Shown here piece by piece: positions 63,764 to 64,000 of a stretch of 64,000 nt of DNA; within the stretch, counting starts at the first letter, position 1, and each line of letters starts with the position of its first letter. Both the position numbers and the translations under genes were made by a program. The notes under the pieces are model-generated. The model saw only the letters and a program-made list of their open reading frames with translations. It was not told the origin of the DNA and made no database searches. Source of the stretch: Conexibacter sp. CPCC 205762 (GTDB lineage Bacteria; Actinomycetota; Thermoleophilia; Solirubrobacterales; Solirubrobacteraceae); NCBI RefSeq assembly GCF_030646155.1, contig NZ_JAUTDN010000002.1, positions 124,001 through 188,000 on the forward strand, written 5' to 3'.

Positions 63764-64000
63764 ATGGCGGTTCAGGTCCTTCCCGGCACGGAGCATCACC
63801 CCAACGCGCAGGCGACGCTCGGCGCCGCGCTCGCGCCCGGCGGCCACCCGTCGCACGCCTACCTCTTCCACGGCCCCGCCGGCAGCGGCAAGCGGACCGC
63901 CGCCCGCGCCTTCGCGGCCGCGCTGCTGGCCGACGGCTCCGCCGATCCCGAGGGCGTCCGCAGGCGCGTCGACCACGGCACCCACCCCGATCTGACGTGG
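63764..64000 (+). CDS. holB: DNA polymerase III subunit delta' (clamp loader), N-terminal part
   Basis: The first 79 codons are present; the rest is beyond the window. SHAYLFHGPAGSGKRTAARA is the Walker A region of delta'/tau-type clamp-loader ATPases, and GTHPDLTW is the conserved DnaX/HolB motif (HPDL). The protein loads the sliding clamp. The start ATG 63764 is 8 bases after TAACCT. Confidence 0.9.
   Translation, partial: MAVQVLPGTEHHPNAQATLGAALAPGGHPSHAYLFHGPAGSGKRTAARAFAAALLADGSADPEGVRRRVDHGTHPDLTW

Overview
The window is very GC-rich, densely coded bacterial DNA with no gap between genes over about 250 bases and no tRNA, rRNA, CRISPR array, transposase or integrase that I can see. Gene content (SigB/SigF-type sigma factor, ANTAR regulator, B12-dependent ribonucleotide reductase, CtaA, many leaderless-looking genes with TANNNT -10 boxes) points to an actinobacterium. 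The Thermoleophilia/Solirubrobacterales group (Conexibacter-like) is my best guess, but this is inference and not a database result.

Region 1 (1-41.8 kb) is a surface glycan locus. It holds sugar-nucleotide enzymes (UDP-sugar dehydrogenase, two Gmd-type dehydratases, an epimerase), about ten glycosyltransferases of GT4, GT2 and WecG/TagA type, GT-C-like or DUF2142-like membrane proteins, an FkbM and six or so other class I methyltransferases, a Wzx-type flippase and a Wzm/Wzt ABC exporter with a C-terminal cargo-type domain. Genes form short operons on both strands, with ATGA/GTGA stop-start overlaps inside operons and tail-to-tail overlaps between them. At 28.8-37.8 kb lie three related very large GT4-GT2-coiled-coil proteins, the middle one lacking the GT4 donor-binding half. 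Heme A synthase ctaA (40.1-41.1 kb) sits inside this locus.

Region 2 (41.9-49.8 kb) has a two-component pair (response regulator 41901-42665, histidine kinase 44044-45483) split by an oppositely oriented AAA/DUF4143 ATPase gene flanked by an AT-rich 23-bp tandem repeat array. A large membrane protein and ftsH follow.

Region 3 (49.8-64 kb) is mixed core and accessory: a phage-like lectin-fold protein, cupin, MarR-MFS pair with a clear operator, msrB, a sigma factor facing an ANTAR regulator with a degenerate receiver domain, small membrane proteins, a secreted protein, DoxX, nrdJ, a possible lipoprotein, galE, an SDR and the start of holB.

A window-wide theme is transcription start very close to the start codon: at least sixteen genes have a TANNNT hexamer ending 6-12 nt before the start and no Shine-Dalgarno sequence. 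Three genes are instead preceded by a 9-10 codon mini-ORF that has such a box at exactly the leaderless distance.
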